Below are positions 1 to 10,199 of a stretch of 39,800 nt of DNA, piece by piece. The stretch comes from an uncultured Bacteroidales bacterium. Its GTDB lineage: Bacteria; Bacteroidota; Bacteroidia; Bacteroidales; UBA932. How positions within the stretch are numbered: position 1 is the first letter of the stretch; every line of letters starts with the position of its first letter. The translations under genes were made by a program, and so were the position numbers. Below the pieces are notes generated by a model, which worked only from the letters and a program-made list of their open reading frames with translations, did not search any database and was not told the origin of the DNA. Location: the NCBI GenBank assembly GCA_905235675.1, contig CAJONC010000025.1, positions 1 through 39,800 of the forward strand, written 5' to 3'.

Positions 1-2667
1 AAAGGATGGATTGACTTCAACAAGAATGGAAAAATGGATGTGTATGAGGACCCGGATGCAGACATCGATGCACGTATCGAAGACCTGCTTTTGCAGATGA
101 CTTTGGAGGAAAAGACCTGCCAGATGGTGACGCTGTACGGATACCGCCGCGTTCTTCCCGACCAGCTCCCCACGCCCGAATGGAAGGACAAGATATGGAA
201 GGACGGTATGGGAGCAATTGACGAGCACCTCAATTCGTTCGTCGGATGGAATCAGGAGCCCACTACCGAAAGTCCGTATATCTGGCCCGCATCCACTCAC
301 GCGAAGGCATTGAACGAAGTTCAGAAATGGTTCATAGAAGAAACCCGCCTCGGAATCCCCGTCGACTTCACCAACGAAGGCATACGCGGCGTAGAGGCTT
401 ACAAGGCCACCAATTTCCCCACCCAGCTCGGCCTCGGCCACACCTGGGACCGTGAACTGATACACGAAGTCGGTTACATCACCGGCCGCGAAGGCCGCCT
501 GCTCGGCTATACCAATATATATGCCCCCATCCTCGACGTCGGCCGTGACCAGCGCTGGGGACGCTATGAAGAAGTATATGGGGAAGACCCTTATCTCGTC
601 GCCGAACTTGGCGTACAGATGGTGCAGGGCCTCCAGACCGACTACCAGGTAGCTTCGACCGCAAAGCACTTCGCAATCTATTCCAACGGCAAGGGCGCCC
701 GCGAAGGAATGGCCCGAGTGGATCCCCACGAAACCCCTCACGAGGTGGAAAACATCCACATGTATCCCTGGAAGGAAGTTATCCGCAGGGCCGGACTGCT
801 CGGCGCGATGAGCTCCTACAACGATTATGACGGAGAACCCATCCAGGGGAGCAAATACTGGCTCTACGACCGTCTGCGCGATGATTTCGGGTTCAGGGGC
901 TATGTGGTTTCCGACTCCGACGCCGTGGAATATCTCCACATCAAGCACCATGTTTCCAGCACCATGAAGGAATCCGTGCGCCAGAGCGTCGAAGCGGGAC
1001 TCAATGTCCGCTGCACCTTCCGCAGCCCCGACAGCTATGTGCTGCCGCTGCGCGAACTTGTCAGGGACGGGGAACTTGGCATGAACGTGATTGACGAACG
1101 TGTCCGCGACATACTCCGCGTAAAATTCCTCGTAGGTCTTTTCGACAATCCCTACCAGACCGAATTCAAGGCCGCCGATGAAGAAGTGAACGGCGCAAAG
1201 CACAACGAGGTGGCCCTGCGTGCATCGCAGGAATGCCTCGTGCTGCTCAAGAACGACGGACTCCTGCCTCTCGATGCAAACAAGCTCAGAAAGGTTGCCG
1301 TCCTCGGTCCGAACGCCAACGAAGACGGTTATGCGCATGTGCACTACGGCCCCCAGGCCACCGAATCCGTCACCGTTTACCAGGGCCTGAAGACGGCTCT
1401 CGAAGGCAAGGCGGAAGTGGTCTATGCCCAGGGCAGCCCCTGGGTAGACAGCAAGTGGCCCGATTCCGAGATATTCGGCTATGAACCTACCGAAGAGGAA
1501 CTTGCAGGTATCAGGGAGGCTGCGAAACTGGCCTCCGAAAGCGACGTGGCTGTAGTAGTCGTGGGTGGAAACATCCGCACCTGCGGCGAGAACCGTTCAC
1601 GTTCCAGCCTCGATCTTCCCGGCTGCCAGGATCTGCTCGTCAAGGAAGTGCAGAAAACCGGAACTCCGGTTGTCCTCGTCATGATTGCAGGGCGTCCCCT
1701 CAGCATCAACTGGGCCGACAAATACGTGAACGCCATCATGGCCGCATGGTACCCTGGAGCACACGGCGGCACCGCAATCGCGCAGGCCCTGCTCGGAGAA
1801 TATAACCCCGGCGGAAAGCTGACCGTCACCTTCCCCAAGACGGCGGGACAAATTCCTTTCAACTTCCCCTACAAGCCCAATTCTCAGGTTGACGGCGGCA
1901 CCGGCCTCGGCCCCAAAGGCCACAAGACCCGCGCTTCCGGAGCGCTCTACGACTTCGGTTATGGCTTGAGCTACACCACTTTCGAATACTCCAACCTCCG
2001 CCTTTCCAAAGAAAGGATAATGCCCGGCGAGTCCGTCGACCTGAGTTTCGACATTACCAATACCGGCAAGATGAAGGGCGACGAAATCGCGCAGATTTAC
2101 CTGCACGACCGCGAAAGTTCCATAACCGTTTACGACAAGCTCCTGCGCGGTTTCGAGAGGGTTACCCTCGAACCCGGCGAGACCAGGACGGTGAACATCA
2201 CCCTTCCCGCAGAGGCGTTCCAGATGCTCGACCGCAACATGAAGGAAGTCATTGAACCCGGGTTCTTCGATGTTTACGTGGGCGCATCCTCAGTTGATTT
2301 CAAGCTGGGTGCCACGATTACGGTGATGGATCCCGAAAATCCTTCCCGCACCTTCAAGGAGAACGACGTTGTGGGAGAGTACCTGCCGGCAAGCCTAAAG
2401 AAGGGCGACGAAGTCACCTTCCCTCTCGACGACAAACTTCCGTTCAACCGCTTCGAGATACAATGGCGCATGGATTCCGCCTGCTCGTTCGAAGTTCAGC
2501 TGAACGAAGGCGGCGGCCAGTTCGCAACCATTTACAAGGGCAAATCCTCCACAACCACCAGGCGCGTCACCATCAAACCCCGCCACGGGTCGGATATACG
2601 CGTGTTGGTGACTGAAGGCCAGGGAACGGTCACGGCCTTCTCGTGCGAAGCACTTACAAAACGCTGA
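1..2667 (+). CDS. Glycoside hydrolase family 3 (beta-glucosidase/xylosidase-like), 5' partial
   Basis: The reading frame is open to base 1, and the first codons (KGWIDFNKNGKMDVYEDP) resemble the usual lead-in of Bacteroidales GH3 enzymes, so the true start and any signal peptide lie outside the window. Counting from the Met at base 34, the GH3 N-terminal barrel spans about residues 15-370. It includes RGYVVSDSDAV, whose Asp294 is the expected nucleophile. The GH3 C-terminal sandwich follows (about 400-640), with a conserved GENRSRSSLDLPG segment (Glu519). Next come a fibronectin-III-like domain (about 680-755) and a final ~110-residue beta-rich tail that may be a small carbohydrate-binding sandwich. 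GH3 enzymes remove terminal beta-linked sugars by a retaining mechanism; the exact sugar cannot be read here. It ends 4 nt before the phosphatase fusion gene, so the two are probably co-transcribed. It likely acts in the periplasm on imported oligosaccharides (inference). Confidence 0.93.
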   Translation, partial: KGWIDFNKNGKMDVYEDPDADIDARIEDLLLQMTLEEKTCQMVTLYGYRRVLPDQLPTPEWKDKIWKDGMGAIDEHLNSFVGWNQEPTTESPYIWPASTHAKALNEVQKWFIEETRLGIPVDFTNEGIRGVEAYKATNFPTQLGLGHTWDRELIHEVGYITGREGRLLGYTNIYAPILDVGRDQRWGRYEEVYGEDPYLVAELGVQMVQGLQTDYQVASTAKHFAIYSNGKGAREGMARVDPHETPHEVENIHMYPWKEVIRRAGLLGAMSSYNDYDGEPIQGSKYWLYDRLRDDFGFRGYVVSDSDAVEYLHIKHHVSSTMKESVRQSVEAGLNVRCTFRSPDSYVLPLRELVRDGELGMNVIDERVRDILRVKFLVGLFDNPYQTEFKAADEEVNGAKHNEVALRASQECLVLLKNDGLLPLDANKLRKVAVLGPNANEDGYAHVHYGPQATESVTVYQGLKTALEGKAEVVYAQGSPWVDSKWPDSEIFGYEPTEEELAGIREAAKLASESDVAVVVVGGNIRTCGENRSRSSLDLPGCQDLLVKEVQKTGTPVVLVMIAGRPLSINWADKYVNAIMAAWYPGAHGGTAIAQALLGEYNPGGKLTVTFPKTAGQIPFNFPYKPNSQVDGGTGLGPKGHKTRASGALYDFGYGLSYTTFEYSNLRLSKERIMPGESVDLSFDITNTGKMKGDEIAQIYLHDRESSITVYDKLLRGFERVTLEPGETRTVNITLPAEAFQMLDRNMKEVIEPGFFDVYVGASSVDFKLGATITVMDPENPSRTFKENDVVGEYLPASLKKGDEVTFPLDDKLPFNRFEIQWRMDSACSFEVQLNEGGGQFATIYKGKSSTTTRRVTIKPRHGSDIRVLVTEGQGTVTAFSCEALTKR

Positions 2668-2671
2668 TATA

Positions 2672-4951
2672 ATGAACAGGACGGCGGTACACATTATTCT
2701 GCTTTGCCTTTTGGCGGGCGTTCGCTTGTCGGCACAGACGCCGATGAGCGATTCGCTTGCGACATATAGCGTGTACCCCGAAGTCAGCGAAGCGGGCCAT
2801 AAGCCCCCTAAAGGATATAAACCTTTCTATATCAGTCATCTGTCCCGCCATGGCTCGCGCAGGCTTTCAAAGCCTGAATACTATTCCGTACCTCTGGGCA
2901 TACTCGAAAAGGCCCATGCACAGGGATGGCTTACTCCCGAAGGGGAATCCCTGCTGCGTGACATGTTGGCTCTTGCCGAAGAGGCGAAGGGCCGTGAAGG
3001 GCTGCTCGTACCCCGCGGCGAAAGGGAGCATCGCGAGATAATGGACAGGATTTGCGATTCCTATCCCGAAGTTTTCAGGGGAAAGGGCAGAAAAGTGCAC
3101 GCCATGTCTTCCGAGGTTATGCGCACGGTGATGAGCATGTCCTGCGCCATGGAAGAACTCCGGAGCAGGTATCCGGAGCTTGAAATAGAGCGGGAATGCG
3201 GCCCCGGCATTACAGGCAGGTATTACAGGAATGAAGGCAGGCGCAAGGCCGGAAAGCTGGCGTCCGACTCTAAGGCCGATATAGTGGCGGCTGCGAAGCC
3301 GTCGCGTTTCGTGTCGGTCATGTTCAGTGACCCGTCAGTCCTGTCGGACAAGGAGGCGCGCAGGCTGCTCGAAGGGGTTTGGGAGTGCGCGGCGGCCGCC
3401 AGGATGCATGACGACCTGGGGATAGACCTGAACAAATATCTGTGTGCTGAGGATGTTGAGGATTGCTGGAAGCAGCGCAACAGGTTCATGTACCTGACCT
3501 ACGGGCCGTCGGGAGAATACGGGAGGATGGTACTGGCGGATATGGACGCGATGATGCGGGACATAATCGACCGTGCCGATTCCGCCATAGCCAAAGGAGA
3601 TTATTGCGCCGATTTCCGTTTCGGGCATGACGTGCAGGTGATTCCGGTTGCGGCGCTGATGGGGATTGAAGGATGTACCATTGTTGCGGATGATTCCGCG
3701 GACGCGCTTCCGGACTTGTACGACACGAGGAAGATATCCCCGATGGCGGCCAATATACAGCTTGTGTTCTACCGCAGCCGCAGGAACCCTGAAGTGCTTG
3801 TGAAAGTGCTTCTGAATGAGAGGGAAAGCCGCCTTGACGGAGTTCCCGACGATATGTGGCCGTATTACCGCTGGGAAGACGTGAAGTCTTCCTTCGAAAA
3901 GGGCGGAAACCTCAGAGTTGCTTTTATAGGGGATTTGCAGGTGCCGGACGAAGCGGCTCTCGGCAGGGTGCGGAAATCCGTGCTTGCGGATCTTGCCGGA
4001 AGAAAGGATATAGATTTTGCCGTCCTTGCAGGGGATCTTGTGGAAGAGCATTGCGAGCTTCTTCCTGAAGTCAAGACTGCTTTTGACTCTCTCCCTTTCC
4101 CTGTTTTTGCAGTGCCCGGAAATCATGACCGCGACGGTGCCCTCCTCGGGACAAGGAGCCTGGACACCTGGAACAGGGTTTTCGGTTATACCGATACCAC
4201 CTTCGTCGCAAAGGATGTCCGTTTCATCCTGCTGAACAGCGTCCGCAATTCCCGCGTGCGGCCTAAGCGCGATTATGTGATAGGTACCACCGCGGCGCAG
4301 AAAGAATGGCTTTCTTCCGTACTTGCCGGCTCGGAACAGCAGTACAACGTCATAGTTACCCACGGCCAGCTCAGCAAGGCTCACGCAGGAGCGGATTCCC
4401 TGTACGGGATAGTCAGCTCGCGTCCCGGGGTTTTTCTGGTCGAGGCCCATACCCACAGGGCGGCGCGTTCCGTCTGGAAAGGGGTGGACGAGTTGAACGT
4501 AGGTGCTCCGTATGCACTTGGATGGGGGGAGGACAGCCGCACGGATCTGATGAACTGCGGCGCCCCGAGGGGGTATTTCGTAGCGGACATCAATACTCTG
4601 GAAAAGCCGTGGCTGGAGCTGGAGTTCCGTTCGCTTGTGCCCGGCTGCCCCGGACAGGCGCACGCCACCATCGATGGCAAGGGGAGGCTGCTGGTGAATG
4701 TGCATGCCGGTGCGGAGTACGGGGAGGTCAAAGTGGACGGAAAGCCCCTGAAGCGCCTGAAGGAGGTCTGTCCGGAGACGCAGGACTTGTTGTCGCGGAA
4801 GGCGGAAGGGATTCCTGCAAAAAAAATCAATTCTTTTCATCTATGGGGCACAAAAGACCCCGTCACCGATAAATATGCGAAAGGCGACCGTATCAGCCTG
4901 AGCTACTCGGATACTTACCTGAAATTTACAGAAGCAATAACAATACAATAA
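2672..4951 (+). CDS. Secreted fusion: histidine acid phosphatase + calcineurin-like metallophosphoesterase
   Basis: A 759-residue protein with a signal peptide (about 1-21, ending LSAQ) and two unrelated phosphatase domains. Residues ~30-400 resemble clade-2 histidine acid phosphatases (phytase/MINPP-like). RHGSR at 59-63 holds the nucleophile His60, and a GHD motif supplies the proton donor (His319-Asp320). Residues ~415-610 are a calcineurin-like metallophosphoesterase with GDLQ (Asp421), GDLV (Asp455), GNHD (484-486), THG (His564) and AHTH (His593/His595). The first metal motif is DxQ instead of the common DxH. A ~150-residue beta-rich tail follows. Both active sites look complete, so a bifunctional periplasmic or secreted enzyme is likely. 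The first family removes phosphomonoesters; the second often cleaves phosphodiesters. The gene starts 4 nt after GH3, and its stop shares one base with the next start, so it lies inside an operon. Which phosphate ester is cut is unknown. Confidence 0.9.
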   Translation: MNRTAVHIILLCLLAGVRLSAQTPMSDSLATYSVYPEVSEAGHKPPKGYKPFYISHLSRHGSRRLSKPEYYSVPLGILEKAHAQGWLTPEGESLLRDMLALAEEAKGREGLLVPRGEREHREIMDRICDSYPEVFRGKGRKVHAMSSEVMRTVMSMSCAMEELRSRYPELEIERECGPGITGRYYRNEGRRKAGKLASDSKADIVAAAKPSRFVSVMFSDPSVLSDKEARRLLEGVWECAAAARMHDDLGIDLNKYLCAEDVEDCWKQRNRFMYLTYGPSGEYGRMVLADMDAMMRDIIDRADSAIAKGDYCADFRFGHDVQVIPVAALMGIEGCTIVADDSADALPDLYDTRKISPMAANIQLVFYRSRRNPEVLVKVLLNERESRLDGVPDDMWPYYRWEDVKSSFEKGGNLRVAFIGDLQVPDEAALGRVRKSVLADLAGRKDIDFAVLAGDLVEEHCELLPEVKTAFDSLPFPVFAVPGNHDRDGALLGTRSLDTWNRVFGYTDTTFVAKDVRFILLNSVRNSRVRPKRDYVIGTTAAQKEWLSSVLAGSEQQYNVIVTHGQLSKAHAGADSLYGIVSSRPGVFLVEAHTHRAARSVWKGVDELNVGAPYALGWGEDSRTDLMNCGAPRGYFVADINTLEKPWLELEFRSLVPGCPGQAHATIDGKGRLLVNVHAGAEYGEVKVDGKPLKRLKEVCPETQDLLSRKAEGIPAKKINSFHLWGTKDPVTDKYAKGDRISLSYSDTYLKFTEAITIQ

Positions 4952-7035
4952 TGAAAAGACTGTATAAGGTTCTTGCCCTGGCGCTGCTGCTTGCGGCCGG
5001 CTGCGGAAAGAACGAAACTGAAAGTCCGGCAGTGCCGGAACCTGTGAAAATTGCAGGCTATTGGGCCCTGGCAGCAGAGGATTCGGGTGCTGGAATGCTT
5101 CCGAAGGCGGTCGGGGAACTGCTGGAATTCGGCGGAGACGGCACTTATACCGTGCTGAAAGCCACCACTTCCTACTCTTTCGAAAACGGAGTCCTGGATG
5201 CCCTCGCCAGCGATTTCAAGCCTTCGGGACAACGCTATTCCTGCACTTTCACCGGAGATGTCTATGATATTGAATCGCTCGGCTCCGCGCTTACCGCAAC
5301 GCGCATCAGTTCCGTAGGATATACTTTCGAGACCGGAAACGGCAGGCGCATACGCCTGGAGAAAGTGCGCTATTTCAAGGATGAAGCGCCCGATGTGAAC
5401 GAAGACTCGGCGTTCCGCATCAACGGTTCGCTGATATACGAGGGCAACGACCTCGTCGGGCTTGTTACCAATGTGGAAAACGGTCACGGCATACCCGGGG
5501 TGATGGTGTCGGACGGATACAACTGTACGGTCACCGACGGGAACGGAGTTTATCAGCTCAAATCGACTCCCGGCCGTTCCCGCATCGTTTATTATTGTAC
5601 TCCGGCCGAATATCAGATTTCGCTCGAGAGCAATTCCAGCAGCATCCCCAGGTTCTACACTCCGCTGGTGTTCTCGAACGACCTGCCTTTCTGCCGCAAC
5701 GACTTCCTGCTCACCCCTCTGGAGGGCGGAAAGGAAGAAAAGTGGACTTTTGTCGGCGTCGGGGATCCCCAGTGCGGTTCGACGAGCGATGCCACCCGAT
5801 ACGAAAACGAAACCCTCGCCGACATGAGCGAGTTCCTCTCCGGCTACGACAATGTGTACTGCATGACGCTGGGCGACATAATCTTCGACAGCAACAATGT
5901 CTGGAACCGCATGCACAACAATATGGGAGCGTTCAGGGTGAACGGCAATACGGTCCCGTTCTTCCAGGTTATAGGCAACCACGACCATGACGCCACCAAC
6001 AACAATGATTCCTACATGGCCGTGCAGAGATACATGGACCTGTTCGGCCCCGTGGATTACTCCTATGACAGGGGAGACATCCATGTAATAGCGATGGACA
6101 ATGTGATGCTTACCAAGACGACCGTCACCACCCATTCGAACAATTACACCTGGAACTACGACAGGGGATTCACCGACGAACAGATTGAATGGCTCCGCCA
6201 GGAGCTTTCCTATGTTCAGGACAAGGAAAACAAGAGCGTGTTTTTCTGCTGCCATATCCCTCTCAGCATAATGACCGCCAACAATTACGACAAGATTTAC
6301 AGTCTGCTTGCGGATTTCAAGGAGGTGCATTTCATGGTGGGCCACACGCATTTCCACCGCAATATCATCTATCCCCAGAAGGGCAAGGGCGGTCTTCCTT
6401 ATTATGAACACATACATGGTGCGGCCTGCGGTGCATGGTGGAGCGTAAATTCGGAGTCCGGCAAAAACTCCAACATCACCACCACCGGAGGATATTCCGG
6501 TTATACCGTTTATGAAATCGAAGGGGCGTCGGTGGTCGACCGCGTACTCAAGGGAACCAAACGTCCCGCTACAGCACAGCTGCGTGTCTACGACAGCGAG
6601 TACCTCTTCCCCGGCACAAGGCCTTTCATCTGGAACAGCCTTACCAATACCGGCGGATCCTCAGGTATCCTGTGCCCCGGCAACGAAATCCTCAAGGATT
6701 GCTGGATTGCTGAAGTCTTCGATGACGACAATGTCAACTGGACGCTTGAGCTCTGGCAGGGCGACAAGAAAATAGGAAACTTTATCCGCATGGCTGAGGG
6801 CGCTTCCTCCAACATGGCAATCTGCTCTTATTTCTTCAACCAGTGCCATCACAATACCAGCAGCTACAGCAAGACCGGCGGTACGCATCTATGGTACCTG
6901 AAGGCACCCGGCTACGTCCCGCTTGAAACCAGGGACTGGGAAGTGCGTGCGACCTTTGTCCATCCGGGCAGCAATAGGGTGCACACATACACTGCGGATG
7001 CGATAACCACAGATTATAGAGACTTCGACCTTTGA
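4951..7035 (+). CDS. Calcineurin-like metallophosphoesterase lipoprotein
   Basis: A 694-residue lipoprotein; the signal peptide ends LLLAAGC with the lipidated Cys at 18. Residues ~25-150 resemble a lipocalin-type beta domain. At ~165-255 there is a carboxypeptidase-regulatory-like beta-sandwich (VENGHGIPGVMVSDGYNCTV), as in the MetallophosN domain of Bacteroidota phosphoesterases. The catalytic domain (~265-480) has all five metal-binding motifs: GDPQ (Asp272, Gln274), GDI (Asp309), GNHDHD (343-345), CHIP (His435) and GHTH (465-467). The last ~200 residues match the expected MetallophosC-type beta domain. It probably hydrolyses a phosphomono- or diester at the outer membrane or cell surface. 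Its ATG overlaps the stop of the preceding phosphatase fusion and its stop lies 5 nt before the SusC start, so it belongs to the same operon. Its substrate is not known. Confidence 0.9.
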   Translation: MKRLYKVLALALLLAAGCGKNETESPAVPEPVKIAGYWALAAEDSGAGMLPKAVGELLEFGGDGTYTVLKATTSYSFENGVLDALASDFKPSGQRYSCTFTGDVYDIESLGSALTATRISSVGYTFETGNGRRIRLEKVRYFKDEAPDVNEDSAFRINGSLIYEGNDLVGLVTNVENGHGIPGVMVSDGYNCTVTDGNGVYQLKSTPGRSRIVYYCTPAEYQISLESNSSSIPRFYTPLVFSNDLPFCRNDFLLTPLEGGKEEKWTFVGVGDPQCGSTSDATRYENETLADMSEFLSGYDNVYCMTLGDIIFDSNNVWNRMHNNMGAFRVNGNTVPFFQVIGNHDHDATNNNDSYMAVQRYMDLFGPVDYSYDRGDIHVIAMDNVMLTKTTVTTHSNNYTWNYDRGFTDEQIEWLRQELSYVQDKENKSVFFCCHIPLSIMTANNYDKIYSLLADFKEVHFMVGHTHFHRNIIYPQKGKGGLPYYEHIHGAACGAWWSVNSESGKNSNITTTGGYSGYTVYEIEGASVVDRVLKGTKRPATAQLRVYDSEYLFPGTRPFIWNSLTNTGGSSGILCPGNEILKDCWIAEVFDDDNVNWTLELWQGDKKIGNFIRMAEGASSNMAICSYFFNQCHHNTSSYSKTGGTHLWYLKAPGYVPLETRDWEVRATFVHPGSNRVHTYTADAITTDYRDFDL

Positions 7036-7040
7036 CAGAA

Positions 7041-10000
7041 ATGAACTTCCACAGACTAATCAAGAAGACTTCTGCCGCAGTTATGCTGGTATTGGCATAC
7101 TGCCTTGCAGCGTCAGCCCAGCAGAAGACTACCGTAAGCGGAACTGTGACCGACGCCACCGGTGAAGCGGTCATAGGCGCCGTGGTGATGGTGAAGGGCG
7201 ACACTTCGTTCGGCGGAAGCACTACCGACCTCGACGGAAAATTCGTTTTCAGTTTTACCGGGAAGGACAGGGTTCTGGTAGTCAAGTGCATTGGCTACGC
7301 CGATTATGAATTCACCCCGAAAGGCAGCGCCAACGGCATTAAGATAGTACTCAGCGAGGATACTGAAATCCTCGAGGATGCCGTTGTGGTTGGATATGGC
7401 GTCCAGCAGCGCGAGAGCATTGTGGGAGCCGTATCGCAGGTGGGGAGCGAAGCCCTGCTGAATTCCGGTACGGTAAACGTCACCCAGGCCCTTGCCGGAA
7501 AACTGTCCGGCGTGGAAACCCGCCAGTCCAGCGGACAGCCCGGTAGCAACGATGCCACCATAGTGATCCGCGGCGTTTCAAGCTGGAACGGAAATGATCC
7601 CCTTGTAATGGTGGATGGCATAGAAAGGGAATTCTCCGATCTGGATCCCAACGAAATCGAGACCATCTCCGTACTCAAGGATGCCTCCGCCACCGCCGTC
7701 TTCGGTGCAAAGGGAGCAAACGGCGTAATCATAGTCACTACCAGGAGCGGGTCGGAAGGTGCTCCCAAATTCCGTTTCAACGTGGACTATGGTATGCAGG
7801 TCCCCACCGAAATTCCGGGATGGGTGGATTCCTACGATACCGCCGTCCTTGCCAACATGGCAAAGCGCAATACGGGGAAATATGCCGACCAGTTCTCCTA
7901 CGAGCAGATTGAGGAATACCGCAATCCGAGCTCTGCCATCAACTCCATACGTTATCCCAACAACAACTGGTACGACATGGTGCTGCGCGACTTCGCCTCC
8001 ACCACCAACGCCAACTTCAATATCTCCGGAGGATACGGGCCGGTCAAATACTTCGTATCCCTTGGATATATGCACGAGGGTACGATAGTCAAGCAGCTCC
8101 ACGAATTCGGGAACACGGCCTATGCATACGACAGGATAAACTATCGCTCCAACCTTGAGGTCGACGTCACCAAAACCACGAAACTCTCGCTGAAATTCGG
8201 CGGCAACATAGGTATACAGCAATATCCTACCGGTACGGGAAGCATGTCCACGACCAGCGTGTTCACATCCCTCTACACCGCTTCGCCCCTGATGTACCCC
8301 GCATACTTCCCCGACTGGTTCCTCGAACTGGTGCCCGACGAGGGAGCCCCCCTCGATCATTCCTACCGCACCTCGGGGCCTCTCAGCGGAGAGTATCCTG
8401 CATATTACAAGAATCCCTACCAGGCATTGTCGCAGGGAGCTTTCGAGCAGAAAACCACATCCAAGATCGCGGCCGACCTTCTGCTCAGGCAGAAACTGGA
8501 CTTCATCACCAAGGGACTGTCCTTCGATGCAAAGGTGTCGATTACCAGCAGCTTCTACCATTATTCGCTGCAGTCCGACCAGCAGCGTCACGTCTACAGG
8601 TTCCACTGGGATTTGTACGACCTCGGGGAATATCCCTGGGAGGGGGCCGAAAACAGCTCCGGAACAATTTACGTGCAGCCTCCCTATTCGGCGACAATAG
8701 ACAATACGGCACGCACCCAGAAATACGTGTTCTACTGGGAGGGCGCCCTCAATTACAACCGCAAGTTCGGCAACCATGCGGTGACGGGGCTCGTGCTCTT
8801 CCACCAGCGCCAGCAGGTCAGCGAAGCAGGTTTCCCCCACCGCGAACAGGGCCTTGTGGCCCGTGCCACTTACGACTACAAGAAAAAATATCTGCTTGAA
8901 CTCAACATGGGTTACACCGGATCCGAGCAGTTCGCGCCCTCCTACCGCTTCGGCTTTTTCCCTTCCGCCGCAATAGGATATACCCTCAGCAAGGAGGAGT
9001 TCTGGAAGGAGAACCTGCCCTGGTGGAGCAAGTTCAAGATACGTTATTCCGACGGTCTCGTGGGAAGCGACGCATCTTCCACCAGCTGGCTCTACTATGC
9101 GGCTTTCCACAAGGATGAAGACCGTTACGTGGAAGATACCGCCGCCAATTACGACGCCCGCTGGGAGACTGCGCACAAGCGCGACCTCGGATTTGAGATG
9201 GGCTGGCTGAAAGACAAGTTCACCCTTGAAGTGGACCTCTTCGACGAACAGCGCAAAGACATACTTATAACCCCCATCGTCACGCCCTTCGTAGGTATAG
9301 ACTATAAGGACGTGAACCGCGGCGCCATCAAGAAACACGGCATGGAGATAGAGTTCCGCCACAAGAACAATGTCGGGAAGGACTGGTTCTATCAGGCAGG
9401 TGCGAAGCTGAGCCTCAACGAGAACCGCATCACCGCCTATGAGGATCTGCCCTATGCGGCTGAATACCAGAAGTATGTGGGGACGCCGTACGGGGCGCAG
9501 AGGGCCGGTGAAACCACTGTGGATTCGGGATTCTTCACGAGCATCGACGACCTTCACAACTATCCCATGTATGCCGGTGAATGGAATGCCGTCATTCCCG
9601 GTATCTACAAGCCTCTCGATTACAACGGCGACGGTCTGATCAACACCGACGACCTGCACTGCATTTCGGGCAGCACCACTTCGCCCGCAGTCTATTCCTT
9701 CGATTTTGGCTTCAGCTACAAGAAGTTCAGCTTTTCCGCCCTGTTCTATGGCACGAAAGGAAAGTATTCCTCCTACAACAAGAACTTTATCGAAGAGTTC
9801 ACCAAGGAGGATTACATAGTGCATACGAGCCAGCTCAATTACTGGACTCCGACAAATCCGAATGCCGACCATGCGGCCCTTCTCTTCGGACTCACCCCCT
9901 TCTCCTGGGGCGGAGGAACCAGCACGGAAGGCTACGATGTAGGAATGGCGGGCATTACCTGGCGCAATTCCGATTACTTCTCCCTCAGGGAGCTCTATTT

Positions 10001-10190
10001 CGGATATAAAATTTCCGGAAAGAAAATCAAGGAAGCGGTGGGCATAGACTCCATAACCCTCAGCCTTACCGGCAACAATCTCTTTACCCTGACCGATCTC
10101 CTCGAAGGAGACCCCCAGAGGACTTCGTTGAGCAACAGCTATTATCCCATTATGTCCACGTACAAACTTGGCGTGAAAGTATCTTTCTAA
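7041..10190 (+). CDS. SusC/RagA-type TonB-dependent outer-membrane transporter (SusC1)
   Basis: A 1049-residue protein starting at ATG 7041 (MNFHRLIKK); an in-frame TTG at 7032 lies within the preceding stop region and is a less likely start. The signal peptide ends ASAQQ. A carboxypeptidase-regulatory-like domain (~25-105) precedes the TonB-box segment EDAVVVGYG (112-120). The plug (~120-245) contains the typical SVLKDASATAVFGAKGANGV, followed by a long beta-barrel ending in KVSF, with the terminal aromatic expected of outer-membrane barrels. An extracellular-loop motif NGDGLINTDD (near base 9630) resembles a calcium-binding loop common in SusC proteins. It forms the TonB-energised channel of a SusCD importer with the adjacent SusD1, taking up oligomers generated at the cell surface. 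Length and architecture are normal for the family. Confidence 0.97.
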   Translation: MNFHRLIKKTSAAVMLVLAYCLAASAQQKTTVSGTVTDATGEAVIGAVVMVKGDTSFGGSTTDLDGKFVFSFTGKDRVLVVKCIGYADYEFTPKGSANGIKIVLSEDTEILEDAVVVGYGVQQRESIVGAVSQVGSEALLNSGTVNVTQALAGKLSGVETRQSSGQPGSNDATIVIRGVSSWNGNDPLVMVDGIEREFSDLDPNEIETISVLKDASATAVFGAKGANGVIIVTTRSGSEGAPKFRFNVDYGMQVPTEIPGWVDSYDTAVLANMAKRNTGKYADQFSYEQIEEYRNPSSAINSIRYPNNNWYDMVLRDFASTTNANFNISGGYGPVKYFVSLGYMHEGTIVKQLHEFGNTAYAYDRINYRSNLEVDVTKTTKLSLKFGGNIGIQQYPTGTGSMSTTSVFTSLYTASPLMYPAYFPDWFLELVPDEGAPLDHSYRTSGPLSGEYPAYYKNPYQALSQGAFEQKTTSKIAADLLLRQKLDFITKGLSFDAKVSITSSFYHYSLQSDQQRHVYRFHWDLYDLGEYPWEGAENSSGTIYVQPPYSATIDNTARTQKYVFYWEGALNYNRKFGNHAVTGLVLFHQRQQVSEAGFPHREQGLVARATYDYKKKYLLELNMGYTGSEQFAPSYRFGFFPSAAIGYTLSKEEFWKENLPWWSKFKIRYSDGLVGSDASSTSWLYYAAFHKDEDRYVEDTAANYDARWETAHKRDLGFEMGWLKDKFTLEVDLFDEQRKDILITPIVTPFVGIDYKDVNRGAIKKHGMEIEFRHKNNVGKDWFYQAGAKLSLNENRITAYEDLPYAAEYQKYVGTPYGAQRAGETTVDSGFFTSIDDLHNYPMYAGEWNAVIPGIYKPLDYNGDGLINTDDLHCISGSTTSPAVYSFDFGFSYKKFSFSALFYGTKGKYSSYNKNFIEEFTKEDYIVHTSQLNYWTPTNPNADHAALLFGLTPFSWGGGTSTEGYDVGMAGITWRNSDYFSLRELYFGYKISGKKIKEAVGIDSITLSLTGNNLFTLTDLLEGDPQRTSLSNSYYPIMSTYKLGVKVSF

Positions 10191-10199
10191 TTGAGCGAA

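Noticed and set aside
34..36. ATG at base 34 as the start of the GH3 gene
   Set aside because: The frame stays open to base 1 with family-like sequence, and the protein from this Met has no signal peptide, so the gene starts upstream of the window.
7032..7034. TTG starts at 7032 (SusC1), 10191 (SusD1) and 34359 (NusG)
   Set aside because: ATG codons a few positions downstream give normal signal peptides or the normal NusG N-terminus.
7578..9872. Very long open frame on the minus strand opposite SusC1
   Set aside because: It is an antisense shadow produced by GC-rich codon use in a clear SusC gene. Its translation has no recognisable domain and no gene-like context.
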